Of a stretch of DNA of 44,422 bases, positions 33,091 through 41,439 are shown piece by piece. How positions within the stretch are numbered: position 1 is the stretch's first letter; each line of letters starts with the position of its first letter. The position numbers and the translations under genes are program-made. The DNA lies in assembly GCF_003270085.1 (NCBI RefSeq), contig NZ_QFDQ01000081.1, positions 1 to 44,422 on the forward strand, in the 5' to 3' direction. Source of the DNA: Streptomyces triticisoli. GTDB lineage: Bacteria; Actinomycetota; Actinomycetes; Streptomycetales; Streptomycetaceae. The notes beneath the pieces were generated by a model. It was given only the letters and a program-made list of their open reading frames with translations. It was not told where the DNA came from and made no database searches.

Positions 33091-34328
33091 GCGGGCTCCT
33101 CCGGGGCGCTGGTGCGGGCGTCGACCGGCAGGATGGCATGGACGCGGAAGCCGCCGCCGTAGCGGGGCCCGGTGGTGAGGGTGCCGGCGAGGGAGGTGAC
33201 CCGCTCGCGCATGCCGAGCAGCCCGTGCCCGCCGCTCTCCTGCGGTCCGCCCTGCTGCGGGCCGCCGCGCGTGCCGGCTCCGTCGTCCAGCACGGTGATC
33301 TCGACGTGCGGTCCGACGCGTACGACGCTGACCTCGGCCTTCGCCGTCGTGCCGGCGTGTTTCTGGACGTTGGTGAGGGCCTCCTGGACGATCCGGAAGG
33401 CGGCCAGGTCGACGGCGGCCGGCAGGGTGGTGTCCTGGTCGGTGCGGGCGACCTCGACGTGCAGGCCGGCGCTGCGGAAGGTACCGACGAGTTCGTCGAG
33501 GCGGTCCAGGCCGGGGGCCGGTTCGGTGGGGGCCTCGGGATCGTCGGACTGCCGCAGCAGTCCGACGGTGGCGCGCAGTTCGTTCAGCGCGGAGCGGCCG
33601 GCCTCCCGGACGTGGGCGAGGGCTTCCTTGGCCTGGTCGGGCCGTTTGTCCATGACGTGGGCCGCGACTCCGGCCTGCACGTTGACCAGGGCGATGTGGT
33701 GGGCGACGACGTCGTGCAGGTCGCGGGCGATGCGCAGGCGTTCCTCGGCGACCCGGCGGCGGGCCTCCTCCTCGCGGGTGCGTTCGGCGCGTTCGGCGCG
33801 CTCCCTGATGGCGTGCACGAAGGCGCGGCGGCTGCGGACGGCGTCGCCGCCGGCGGCGGCCATGCCGGTCCAGGCGAAGATGGCGAGGTTCTCCTGGGCG
33901 TACCAGGGCTGCGGCCCGGCGAGCATGGCGGCGCCGGTCAGCACGGTCATGGTGGTCAGGCCCAGACGCCAGGTGGTGGGGCGGTCGGTGGTGGCGGCCA
34001 CGGTGAACAGGGCGATCACGGCGGACATGGCGACGGGGGCGCGGGGGTCGCCGGTGACGCACTCGACGAGGGAGACGGTGCCGGTGACGGCGAGGACCGT
34101 GCGCGGGGCGCGGCGGCGGAGGACGAGCGCGGCGGCGCCGAGGGCCATGAGGACCAGGCTGAGCACTTCGGGCCGGCGGACGGCCCAGCTGACGCCGCGC
34201 TCCCCGTGGGGGTCCACGAAGGAGCCGGCCACCATGCACACCAGCACTCCGGCCGCGAGGGCCGCGTCCAGGGCGAGGGGGTGCGCCTTGAGACGGCAGC
34301 GGGCGCGGTCGAGGGGGGTGGTGGTCAC
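33087..34328 (-). CDS. Two-component sensor histidine kinase (HisKA_3 type)
   Basis: This is a 413-residue membrane kinase with four to five N-terminal helices in the first 160 residues and little extracellular loop, so it probably senses within the membrane. The HisKA_3 H-box RIARDLHDVVAHH carries His205. The N-box QEALTNVQKHA and a G-box SGGHGLLGMRERV follow. The start is GTG at 34328 with no strong ribosome site. It forms an overlapping pair with the response regulator and lies 61 bases downstream of pspAA, resembling LiaS-type intramembrane sensors associated with envelope stress. Confidence 0.93.
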   Translation of the reverse strand: MTTTPLDRARCRLKAHPLALDAALAAGVLVCMVAGSFVDPHGERGVSWAVRRPEVLSLVLMALGAAALVLRRRAPRTVLAVTGTVSLVECVTGDPRAPVAMSAVIALFTVAATTDRPTTWRLGLTTMTVLTGAAMLAGPQPWYAQENLAIFAWTGMAAAGGDAVRSRRAFVHAIRERAERAERTREEEARRRVAEERLRIARDLHDVVAHHIALVNVQAGVAAHVMDKRPDQAKEALAHVREAGRSALNELRATVGLLRQSDDPEAPTEPAPGLDRLDELVGTFRSAGLHVEVARTDQDTTLPAAVDLAAFRIVQEALTNVQKHAGTTAKAEVSVVRVGPHVEITVLDDGAGTRGGPQQGGPQESGGHGLLGMRERVTSLAGTLTTGPRYGGGFRVHAILPVDARTSAPEEPA

Positions 34329-34376
34329 GTTCGCGTACGGTCCGGGGTTCCTGCGGGGGTCAGGAGCGCCACGTCC

Positions 34377-34399
34377 CCCTGGGTGACCCTCACCCAGGG
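34377..34399. promoter_or_regulatory. 10-bp inverted repeat between pspAA and the kinase gene
   Basis: CCCTGGGTGA (34377-34386) and TCACCCAGGG (34390-34399) form a perfect palindrome with a 3-base centre. It overlaps the pspAA stop codon and lies about 49 bases before the kinase start. It could be a terminator/attenuator hairpin or an operator for autoregulation of the two-component genes. Confidence 0.6.
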
Positions 34400-34668
34400 A
34401 TCAGGCCGTCGTCGCTCAGCAGGTCCCGTACGTCCTCCAGGGTCGCGTCCGCGGCCGGGAGGATCAGCTCGGACGGTTCCAGGGAGTCGTCCGGCAGGGG
34501 CTCGCCCAGCTCGTGGACCTTGGACAGCAGGGCCGAGAGGGTGCGGCGGAAGCCGGGGCCGTCGCCGTTCTCCATCTCGGCCAGGAGTTCGTCGTCCAGC
34601 TTGTCGAGCTCGGCGAGGTGGCTGTCGGCCAGTCTCACCTGTCCCTCTCCCATGATCCGTACGATCAT
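34390..34668 (-). CDS. pspAA: PspA-associated protein PspAA
   Basis: This 92-residue acidic protein begins MIVRIMGEGQVRL and has the conserved LAELDKLDDEL helix, ending in LEDVRDLLSDDGLIPG. This is the actinobacterial PspAA family, always found next to PspA and thought to bind it. It lies 84 bases downstream of pspA on the same strand. Confidence 0.92.
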   Translation of the reverse strand: MIVRIMGEGQVRLADSHLAELDKLDDELLAEMENGDGPGFRRTLSALLSKVHELGEPLPDDSLEPSELILPAADATLEDVRDLLSDDGLIPG

Positions 34669-34752
34669 GTCCGCCCTCCTCGGCGTGGCCCCGGCTGTCG
34701 GTGACGTGGCGTGCCTCGACGTGGCTTACTGCTTGCCCTGCTGCTTGTCGTC

Positions 34753-35550
34753 CTACTGCTTGTCGAAGCGGGGGGTGTCCTGCGGCTGCTGCTGGGGCTG
34801 CTCCTGGTCCTGGCCGCCTTCGATGGCCTGCCGCTCGGCGGACGTGCCTCCGGCCAGCTCGGCCTTCATGCGCTGCAGCTCCAGCTCTACATCCGTACCA
34901 CCGGAGAGCCGGTCCAGCTCGGCCTGGATGTCGTCCTTGGCCATGCCGGAGGGGTCGTCCAGGGCGCCGGAGGCGAGCAGCTCGTCGATCGCGCCGGCCC
35001 GGGCCTGCAGCTGCGCGGTCTTGTCCTCGGCGCGCTGGATGGCCAGGCCGACGTCGCCCATCTCCTCGGAGATGCCGGAGAACGCCTCGCCGATCCGGGT
35101 CTGCGCCTGGGCGGCGGTGTAGGTCGCCTTGATGGTCTCCTTCTTCGTACGGAAGGCGTCGACCTTGGCCTGCAGGCGCTGGGCCGCCAGAGTGAGCTTC
35201 TCCTCCTCGCCCTGGAGGGTGGAGTGCTGCGTCTCCAGGTCCGTCACCTGCTGCTGGAGCGCGGCGCGGCGGGAGAGCGCCTCGCGGGCCAGGTCCTCGC
35301 GGCCCAGCGCGAGCGCCTTGCGGCCCTGGTCCTCCAGCTTGCCGGACTGTTGCTGCAACTGGTTGAGCTGGAGCTCCAGGCGCTTGCGGCTGGTCGCCAC
35401 GTCCGCGACACCGCGCCGCACCTTCTGCAGCAGCTCCAGCTGCTTCTGGTACGAGTAATCGAGGGTCTCGCGCGGGTCCTCGGCCCGGTCAAGGGCCTTG
35501 TTCGCCTTCGCGCGGAAGATCATCCCCATACGCTTCATGACACCGCTCAT
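34753..35550 (-). CDS. pspA: Phage-shock protein A (PspA/IM30 family)
   Basis: This 265-residue ESCRT-III-like protein coats and repairs stressed membranes. It begins with the amphipathic-helix segment MGMIFRAKANKALDRAEDPR and is almost wholly coiled coil through residue about 220, with the family phrase LDYSYQKQLELLQKVRRGVA. The Gln-rich tail ends at a TAG. After that TAG the same frame reads DDKQQGKQ and then TAA, suggesting a recent stop gained near the C-terminus. It heads the PspA-PspAA-kinase-regulator block and is divergent from the DUF3043 gene across a 321-base spacer. Confidence 0.95.
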   Translation of the reverse strand: MSGVMKRMGMIFRAKANKALDRAEDPRETLDYSYQKQLELLQKVRRGVADVATSRKRLELQLNQLQQQSGKLEDQGRKALALGREDLAREALSRRAALQQQVTDLETQHSTLQGEEEKLTLAAQRLQAKVDAFRTKKETIKATYTAAQAQTRIGEAFSGISEEMGDVGLAIQRAEDKTAQLQARAGAIDELLASGALDDPSGMAKDDIQAELDRLSGGTDVELELQRMKAELAGGTSAERQAIEGGQDQEQPQQQPQDTPRFDKQ

Positions 35551-35750
35551 GGGCTTCGCGCGCCCCCTTCTGACGGACTCCAGCTCACACAGCTTGCGAC
35601 AGAACCCACAGTACGGGCCCTGCCTCCATTACCGCACTGTTCGGGAACGGATGCGGTCATCCCCAAGGACGACTGTGTCCGCTTCCGCTCCGGCGCAGGG
35701 AGGATCTCATCCCCGAGGACCGCCGGGCCAGGGCGGGCGGATCGTCCCTT

Positions 35751-35797
35751 CTGTCCCTCTGCTGTCCCTCTGCCTGTCTCTCTGCCTGTCTCTCTAC
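35751..35797. repeat. Four tandem 11-12-bp pyrimidine repeats
   Basis: CTGTCCCTCTG twice and then CTGTCTCTCTGC-type units lie in tandem in the pspA/DUF3043 promoter spacer. The rest of 35551-35871 contains no gene but holds the divergent promoters. Confidence 0.7.
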
Positions 35798-35857
35798 AGA
35801 CGATCGGTGTTGCCGGATCGTTCCCCACCGGGCTGGGGTCCATGCGGGTCGAGCCCG

Positions 35858-35863
35858 TACCCT
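35858..35863 (+). promoter_or_regulatory. -10 box of a leaderless promoter (DUF3043 gene)
   Basis: TACCCT fits TANNNT and ends eight bases before the GTG at 35872, which has no ribosome site. Confidence 0.5.
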
Positions 35864-35871
35864 TGGGTCCT

Positions 35872-36471
35872 GTGTTCCGTAGCCGTGCCAAGGAAGAGAA
35901 GGCCCGGGCCGCCGACAAGGCGCCGGTGACCGACTCCAAGCAGCCCCGTGACCCTCAGGCCCCCAAGGGCCGGCCCACGCCCAAGCGCAGTGAGGCCCAG
36001 ACCCGGCGCCGCAGCGTCGCCAACACGCCGATGACGCGCAAGGAGGCCGCCAAGCGGCAGCGCGACGAGCGCCGTGCCCATATGGAGCGGCAGCGCCAGG
36101 CGCTGGCCAGTGGCGACGAGCGCTACCTCCCAGCGCGGGACAAGGGCCCGGTGCGCCGGTTCGCGCGGGACTTCGTCGACTCCCGGCTGAACATCGCGGA
36201 GTTCTTCCTCCCGATGGCCGTGGTCATCCTGGTGCTGAGCATCATCCAGAAGCCCGAGGTGCAGAGCATCGCGCTGCTGCTGTGGCTCGTGGTGATCGTC
36301 ATGATCGTGCTGGACTCGATCGCCACCGCCTTCCGGCTGAAGAAGCGCCTGAACGAGCGATTCCCGGACCAGAACAAGCGGGGCGCGGTCGCCTACGCCC
36401 TGATGCGCTCCCTGCAGATGCGCCGGCTCCGGCTGCCCAAGCCGCAGGTCAAGCGCGGGGAGCGGCCCTGA
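35872..36471 (+). CDS. DUF3043 membrane protein
   Basis: This 199-residue protein has a highly charged N-terminal half (Lys/Arg/Glu-rich; KPxPKRSEAQTRRR phrase) and ends in two membrane helices (about residues 107-125 and 130-147) followed by a basic cytosolic tail. It is the actinobacterial DUF3043 family with unknown function. I take GTG 35872 as start since the frame upstream lacks protein character; an ATG at 35842 is possible. The stop TGA overlaps the next gene's presumed CTG start. Confidence 0.85.
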   Translation: MFRSRAKEEKARAADKAPVTDSKQPRDPQAPKGRPTPKRSEAQTRRRSVANTPMTRKEAAKRQRDERRAHMERQRQALASGDERYLPARDKGPVRRFARDFVDSRLNIAEFFLPMAVVILVLSIIQKPEVQSIALLLWLVVIVMIVLDSIATAFRLKKRLNERFPDQNKRGAVAYALMRSLQMRRLRLPKPQVKRGERP

Positions 36472-37256
36472 GCACGACCGCTTTCTCCGGGGATGCCGCG
36501 AACACGTGGCTGCAGAAGCTGGGCGGGCTGCGCGATGTCGTACGACAGGAGCTGGTGGCCCGGCAGCTCGACGAGCAGATAGCCGGGCGGTTCCCGGTCG
36601 GGCAGCGGCTGCGGGTGCTCGACGTGGGGATGGGCCAGGGCACGCAGGCGCTGCGGCTGGCCCGGGCCGGGCACCAGGTGACCGGGATCGAGCGGGACCC
36701 GACGATGATCTCCGTGGCCCGCGAGGCGCTGACCGCCGAGCCGGAGGGCATACGGGCGCGGATGCGGATCGTCGAGGGCGACGGCCAGGACACCGGGGTG
36801 CACTTCCTGCCGGGCAGTTTCGACGTGGTGCTGTGCCACGGCGTCCTGATGTACGTCGAGGAGCCGGACCCGCTGCTGGCGGGGCTGGCGCGGATGCTCG
36901 CGCCGGGCGGCCTGCTGTCGCTGCTGGTGCGCAACGGCGACGCGCTGGCGCTGCGTCCGGGGCTGTCCGGGGACTGGGCGACGACGCTGACCTCGTTCGA
37001 CACGACGGCGTACCGGAACCGGCTGGGGCTGGACGTACGGGCCGACCGGCTGGCGGACCTGACGGCGACGCTGGCCGGGATCGGGGCGCCGCTGCACACC
37101 TGGTACGGGGTGCGGGTCTTCACGGACACGGCGGCGGACGACGCCGAGACGCCGGCCGATGCCGAGACGCTGCTGGCGGCCGAGGAGCGGGCGGGGCGCA
37201 CGGACCCGTACCGCGCGGTGGCGGCGCTGCTGCACCTGTGCGGGGTGCGCGGCTGA
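36468..37256 (+). CDS. Class I SAM-dependent methyltransferase with probable CTG start
   Basis: This protein has about 262 residues. Motif I VLDVGMGQG lies at residues 50-57, an acidic residue ends strand 2 (GIERD), and GSFDVVLCHGVLMYV and LAPGGLLSLLVRN match motifs II-III. It resembles the CmoA/UbiE-like Methyltransf_11 group; the substrate is unknown. No ATG or GTG exists near the natural N-terminus; the best ribosome site (GGGGAG) precedes CTG 36468, which overlaps the DUF3043 stop as CTGA. The next GTG would remove the first 29 residues. Confidence 0.8.
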   Translation: MSTTAFSGDAANTWLQKLGGLRDVVRQELVARQLDEQIAGRFPVGQRLRVLDVGMGQGTQALRLARAGHQVTGIERDPTMISVAREALTAEPEGIRARMRIVEGDGQDTGVHFLPGSFDVVLCHGVLMYVEEPDPLLAGLARMLAPGGLLSLLVRNGDALALRPGLSGDWATTLTSFDTTAYRNRLGLDVRADRLADLTATLAGIGAPLHTWYGVRVFTDTAADDAETPADAETLLAAEERAGRTDPYRAVAALLHLCGVRG

Positions 37257-37683
37257 GAGCCTGCGGGCGCTCGTTCGGGTGAGTACGGCAAGCCGGTCCC
37301 TCACCGTTCCTGGGCAGTGAGCGGGAGTGAGTCCGCGCACTGGCACGCCCCGAACGGTTGTGGGCGCACTGGTCGTCCGCTTTCGCATCCCGGGCGGCGA
37401 CACGGATCGTGTCCGTGGTCCGGGCCGGGCGGGCGGAGTCCCTCACGACCTGGCTATATGGATGCGGCCAGAGGCGACGGGGAGGCCCTGAACCATCTCT
37501 CTGGTGGAGCAGGGGCCCCGCACGCTGGCACCGCACCCGGCGTCCCAGATCGCACCGCAACGCTACCCCGACCGGCCCAGCACACCGCAAGCCCGGAAGC
37601 CGACCATCACACGATCGAGCTAAACCGACCTCGTGCACACTCCTTAGCGAGCAGCTGCCAACCCCCGAGGGGAGACTCGGGGC
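37257..37683 (+). other. Intergenic region upstream of the HtrA-like gene
   Basis: This 427-base gap has no convincing gene. A compound hairpin near 37278-37305 (GGTGAG with CTCACC, inner CGGC/GCCG) may end the methyltransferase transcript. The promoter of the protease gene must lie in the less G+C-rich stretch 37590-37660, but I cannot fix a -10 box. Confidence 0.4.
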
Positions 37684-38778
37684 ATGGATCTCTGCGCTGC
37701 CCGTGCTTCCCGGCTGGTCGCTCTCCTCGCCGCGTGGCTCTGCTGTGCCGCGCTGCTGTCCGGGTGCACCGGCTCGGCCGTCCCGAAGACCCGGGGCACG
37801 AAGGACCTCTCCGCCACCGGGGACGGCGGACAGCGACGGGCCGACGCCCCCACGAAGGTCGACCAGTTGCAGAGCGACTACCTGCGGGTGATCAAGAACG
37901 CGCTGCCGTCGGTGGTGCAGATCCAGACCGGCCGCGAGCTGGGCTCGGGGGTCGTGTACGACGACAAGGGACACATCGTCACCAACGCGCACGTGGTGGG
38001 CGGCGCGAGGACCTTCAAGGTGACCACCGCCAACAGCGAGACGGCGCTCACCGCGCACCTGGTCTCCTCCTACCCCCAGCAGGACCTCGCCGTGGTGAAG
38101 CTGGACCAGGTGCCCCACGGGCTGCGGGCCGCCACCTTCGGCGACTCCGCGAAGGTGGAGGTGGGGCAGATCGTACTGGCCATGGGCTCGCCGTTGGGGC
38201 TGTCGTCGAGCGTGACCCAGGGCATCGTGTCGGCGACCGGACGCACCGTCAGCGAGGGGCAGAGCGGCGGCGGCACGGGGGCGACCATCGCCAACATGGT
38301 GCAGACCTCGGCCGCGATCAACCCGGGCAACAGCGGGGGCGCGCTGGTGAACCTCGACAGCCAGGTCATCGGTATCCCCACGCTCGCCGCCACCGAGCCC
38401 CAGATCGGCTCCGCGGCGCCCGGCATCGGCTTCGCGATCCCGGCGTCGACGGTGAAGACGATCGCCGGCCAGATCGTCCGCTACGGCAGGGTCGTCCACT
38501 CCGGCCGGGCCGCGCTGGACATCACCGGGCGCACGGTCGTCAACGCCGACTACCAGCCCGCGGGGGTCGCCGTCGTCGACGTGAAGGCGGGCGGCGCGGC
38601 GGACAAGGCGGGCATCCGGTCCGGGGACATCATCATCGAGCTCGGCGGTACGACCATCACGACCATCACCTCGCTGTCCGAGGCGCTGGCCGCCGACAAG
38701 CCGGGGCAGCGGACCTCGGTGACCTTCACGCGGGGCGGCAGCCGGAGGACGGTGGAGGTGACGTTGGGCGAACAGTGA
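37684..38778 (+). CDS. HtrA/DegP-like serine protease lipoprotein with PDZ domain
   Basis: This 364-residue envelope protease has a signal peptide that ends in the lipobox LLSGC (Cys28), so the enzyme is membrane-tethered outside. The trypsin-like domain has TNAHVV (His103), QDLAVVKL (Asp134) and NPGNSGGAL (Ser217), the complete catalytic triad. A single PDZ domain covers about residues 265-360 (GGAADKAGIRSGDIIIEL). It degrades or refolds damaged secreted proteins. The ATG at 37684 is preceded by GAGGGGAG. It stands alone, followed by a bidirectional terminator. Confidence 0.95.
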   Translation: MDLCAARASRLVALLAAWLCCAALLSGCTGSAVPKTRGTKDLSATGDGGQRRADAPTKVDQLQSDYLRVIKNALPSVVQIQTGRELGSGVVYDDKGHIVTNAHVVGGARTFKVTTANSETALTAHLVSSYPQQDLAVVKLDQVPHGLRAATFGDSAKVEVGQIVLAMGSPLGLSSSVTQGIVSATGRTVSEGQSGGGTGATIANMVQTSAAINPGNSGGALVNLDSQVIGIPTLAATEPQIGSAAPGIGFAIPASTVKTIAGQIVRYGRVVHSGRAALDITGRTVVNADYQPAGVAVVDVKAGGAADKAGIRSGDIIIELGGTTITTITSLSEALAADKPGQRTSVTFTRGGSRRTVEVTLGEQ

Positions 38779-38779
38779 G

Positions 38780-38807
38780 CGGGGGCGGCCGAGTACGACC
38801 GCCCCCG
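38780..38807. terminator. Terminator between convergent genes
   Basis: A 9-bp G/C stem (38780-38788 with 38799-38807; arm CGGGGGCGG) with a 10-base loop immediately follows the protease stop and precedes the stop at 38822. Confidence 0.82.
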
Positions 38808-38821
38808 GCCCGGAGAAGTCC

Positions 38822-39034
38822 CTAGGACTCGTGGGCGTGCAGGCTCATCGGGCCGTAGATCTCGGTGGCGTCCTCGAACAGCCGTACCTGGTCCGCGCCG
38901 CCGTCGAGCAGGGCCTTCCAGTTCTCCCCGATCCAGGACTCCGCGTCGCCCTGCACGGTGAACTCCTCGGGCTGCACCGCGGGCTGGACCTCCGTCCCGT
39001 CGGCCGTCTCGAACCGCCACGTCCATGCCGCCAT
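38822..39034 (-). CDS. Small conserved hypothetical protein
   Basis: This 70-residue acidic protein starts MAAWTWRFETADGTEV and ends with VRLFEDATEIYGPMSLH. Three Trp residues and alternating strand/helix pattern suggest a compact fold. The ATG has GGGAGG eight bases upstream, a strong site. No function is known to me. It is divergent from the cobU-fusion gene; the 114-base spacer holds both promoters. Confidence 0.75.
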   Translation of the reverse strand: MAAWTWRFETADGTEVQPAVQPEEFTVQGDAESWIGENWKALLDGGADQVRLFEDATEIYGPMSLHAHES

Positions 39035-39148
39035 GTACGCCTCCCTGGTGTGCACACTGCACAGCGAAAGCCGGATCTTGTTCCCATTCCTGCCCCCGCA
39101 GCCTAGCCGGATGCGCAAGACCTGCGGCGACACGGGAAAATCAGGTCC

Positions 39149-40354
39149 GTGGACGTGACTCTGCTCGGCACCGGTGCCCCCGCGGGACTGCCCCGCCCCG
39201 ACTGTTCCTGTGCGGCCTGCGCGACGGCGCTGGGCGCTCACGCGCGGGCGGCGACCGCGCTGCTCGTGGACGGCTCGCTGCTGCTGGACCTGACGCCGGG
39301 CGCGGCGTTCGCGGCGGCGCGGGCGGGGTGTTCGCTGGGCGGTGTGGCGCAGGTGCTGCTGTCCCATCCGCACGACGGGCCGGCCGTCGAGGTGCCGGCG
39401 GGGTTGCCGCAGCCCGGGCGGGTGCCGGACGGACGGGAGCTGGCGCTGCTGACGGGGCATCGGGTGCGGGCGGTGGCGCTGGACGTCCCCGGCACGGGGT
39501 ACGCGGTGACCGGCCCGGAGGGGCTGCGGCTGCTGTACCTGCCGCCGGGCGGGGCGCCGGCCGGTCTGGAGGAGGGCTCGGCGGAGTCGTACGACCTGGT
39601 GCTCGCGGATGTCGTGGGGCGCCCGGACTCCCTGGCCAAGCTGCGGGCGGTGGGGTCTGTGGGGCCGACCACGGACGTCGTCGCGGTCCACCTGGACCAC
39701 GACGTGCCGCCGGGACCGGAGCTGGGCCGGCGGCTGGCGGCGGCGGGGGCGCGGGCGGTGCCGGACGGTACGACGCTGGTGGTCGGGGCGTACGAGGACG
39801 TACCGGACGTGCCCCGGCGCACGCTGGTGCTCGGCGGGGCGCGCTCGGGGAAGTCGGTGGAGGCCGAGCGGCGGCTGGAGGCCTTCCCCGGTGTGCTGTA
39901 CGTCGCCACCGGCGGGTCCCGGGGCGGGGACACCGAGTGGGCGGCCCGGGTCGCCGCGCACCGGGAGCGGCGACCGGGTTCCTGGCGCACCGCGGAGACG
40001 TGCGACCTGGTGCCGCTGCTGGAGGAGGACGGGCCGCCGCTCCTGGTGGACTGCCTGTCCCTGTGGCTGACGGACGCGATGGACTCCGTCGGCGCCTGGG
40101 ACGACGCCGAGTGGGCCGACGGCGGCGAGCGCGCCCTGCGCGAGCGGGTGGCGGCGCTGACGAACGCCGTGCGCACGACGCGGCGCACGGTGGTCGCCGT
40201 CTCCAACGAGGTGGGCTCGGGCATCGTGCCCGCCACCGCCTCCGGCCGCCGCTACCGCGACGAACTGGGCCGGCTGAACGCGGCGTTCGCGGCGGAGTGC
40301 GAACAGGTCCTGCTGGTGGTGGCGGGCCAGGCCGTCACGCTGCGCGGGCGATGA
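39149..40354 (+). CDS. cobU: PhnP-like MBL-fold domain fused to CobU (adenosylcobinamide kinase/guanylyltransferase)
   Basis: This is a 401-residue two-domain protein. Residues 1 to about 215 resemble a PhnP-type metallo-beta-lactamase fold: VTLLGTGAPAG, then a PDCSCAAC zinc-type cluster, and a degenerate metal motif SHPHDGP in place of HxHxDH. Residues about 225-401 are CobU/CobP: P-loop GGARSGKS near 229-236, YVATGG, the DCLSLWLT strand and SNEVGSGIVP. CobU phosphorylates adenosylcobinamide and adds GMP in the nucleotide-loop pathway. The MBL part has lost the DH of its metal motif and may be structural. The start is GTG 39149. The last 20 bases overlap the convergent methyltransferase gene. 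Confidence 0.88.
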   Translation: MDVTLLGTGAPAGLPRPDCSCAACATALGAHARAATALLVDGSLLLDLTPGAAFAAARAGCSLGGVAQVLLSHPHDGPAVEVPAGLPQPGRVPDGRELALLTGHRVRAVALDVPGTGYAVTGPEGLRLLYLPPGGAPAGLEEGSAESYDLVLADVVGRPDSLAKLRAVGSVGPTTDVVAVHLDHDVPPGPELGRRLAAAGARAVPDGTTLVVGAYEDVPDVPRRTLVLGGARSGKSVEAERRLEAFPGVLYVATGGSRGGDTEWAARVAAHRERRPGSWRTAETCDLVPLLEEDGPPLLVDCLSLWLTDAMDSVGAWDDAEWADGGERALRERVAALTNAVRTTRRTVVAVSNEVGSGIVPATASGRRYRDELGRLNAAFAAECEQVLLVVAGQAVTLRGR

Positions 40355-41411
40355 CGCGGTAGGCGTTGGACAGTCCGGGGATGCGGCGCAGCAGGGGGGA
40401 CAGGAGGAGGTCCAGGACGGCGGCGGCGTCCACCAGGGGGCTGGTCGCGGTGGACAGCACGGCCCGCAGGGCGCGTCGGAGGGTGGTCGGCGGGGCGTCG
40501 TGCCAGGGGGCGTCGGCGGCGGGCAGGGCGTGGCCGAGGGCCAGGGCGACGGCTGCCGACAGGTCGCCGGGGGTGTGCGGGGTGCGGCGGTCGGTGACCA
40601 GGACCGTGCAGCCCTGGGACTCCAGTTCCGCGCGCAGGTTGCGCAGGGGCAGCAGGTGCAGATGGCGCGGCTGGCCGTGCGGCAGCCACCACTTGCCCAG
40701 CAGCAGGGCGGACAGGCAGCGCGGGTCGGGGAGTTCGACCAGCAGGTGGCCGCCGGGGCGCAGCGCGGTCAGGGCGCCGCGCAACTCGGCGCGGGGGTCC
40801 GGCACATGGGCCAGGTGGTGGAAGACGCTGACCACGTCGTAGCGGCCGCGCAGGCGCTCGGCGACGTGCGGGTCGGCGAGGTGGCCGACGTGGGCCTCCT
40901 CGACCCGGCCGGCCGCGCGGGCCCGCTCCACGCGCGGGGTGGGGTCCAGGCCGTCGAAGGAGGTGTACGGGAACACCTCCTGCGCGGCCCGGGGAAAGTG
41001 GCCGTGGCCGGTGCCGACGTCCAGCCAGGCCTCCGGCTCCCCGACGCCCCGCATCAGGTGTGCGTCCCAGCGGTGCCGCCGGTGGCTGCGGCGGACCGCG
41101 AGCGCCGGGTCGGCGAACCCCTCCGGGTCGGTCTCGTCGAAGTCCCGGTGGTAGAAGGCCAGTCCGGCCGGGGTGAGCCGGGGGTTCTGGAAGGCGTGGC
41201 CGCAGTCCCGGCACTGGTGGAGCGCGAACGTGCCCGGCTTGTGCTGGAGCAGGTCCGGAGCGCGCAGCCGGGTGCGCAGCCGCCGGGAGCCGCACCAGGG
41301 GCAGTCCTCGCGGGGCGGCTCCTGGAAGCGGCGCGTGCCCTGGGCGAGTTCGGAGGCGTACGCGATGCGGCGCGGGTCGTAGAACCGCGGGGCGTACGGC
41401 AGGGACGGCAT
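40335..41411 (-). CDS. Zinc-ribbon class I SAM methyltransferase
   Basis: This is a 358-residue protein. An N-terminal zinc ribbon (Cys37, Cys40, Cys67, Cys70; CPWC and CRDC) precedes a Methyltransf_23-type domain with motif I WLDVGTGHGHF (128-138), DVVSVFHHLAHVPDP and LRPGGHLLVELPDP. The C-terminal 100 residues are Leu-rich and partly hydrophobic. Proteins of this shape often act in glycan or natural-product modification; the substrate here is unknown. ATG 41411 with GGGAG upstream is the start; the frame continues to 41570 through a tandem repeat. It is convergent with and overlaps the cobU fusion gene by 20 bases. Confidence 0.82.
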   Translation of the reverse strand: MPSLPYAPRFYDPRRIAYASELAQGTRRFQEPPREDCPWCGSRRLRTRLRAPDLLQHKPGTFALHQCRDCGHAFQNPRLTPAGLAFYHRDFDETDPEGFADPALAVRRSHRRHRWDAHLMRGVGEPEAWLDVGTGHGHFPRAAQEVFPYTSFDGLDPTPRVERARAAGRVEEAHVGHLADPHVAERLRGRYDVVSVFHHLAHVPDPRAELRGALTALRPGGHLLVELPDPRCLSALLLGKWWLPHGQPRHLHLLPLRNLRAELESQGCTVLVTDRRTPHTPGDLSAAVALALGHALPAADAPWHDAPPTTLRRALRAVLSTATSPLVDAAAVLDLLLSPLLRRIPGLSNAYRVIARAA

Positions 41412-41439
41412 GGGCGGCTCCCGGGGGCGAGAACAGTTC

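Noticed and set aside
33091..34239. Upstream extension of the response-regulator frame
   Set aside because: It passes through the histidine kinase gene in another frame and is Arg/Pro-rich nonsense; the ATG at 33090 begins the receiver domain.
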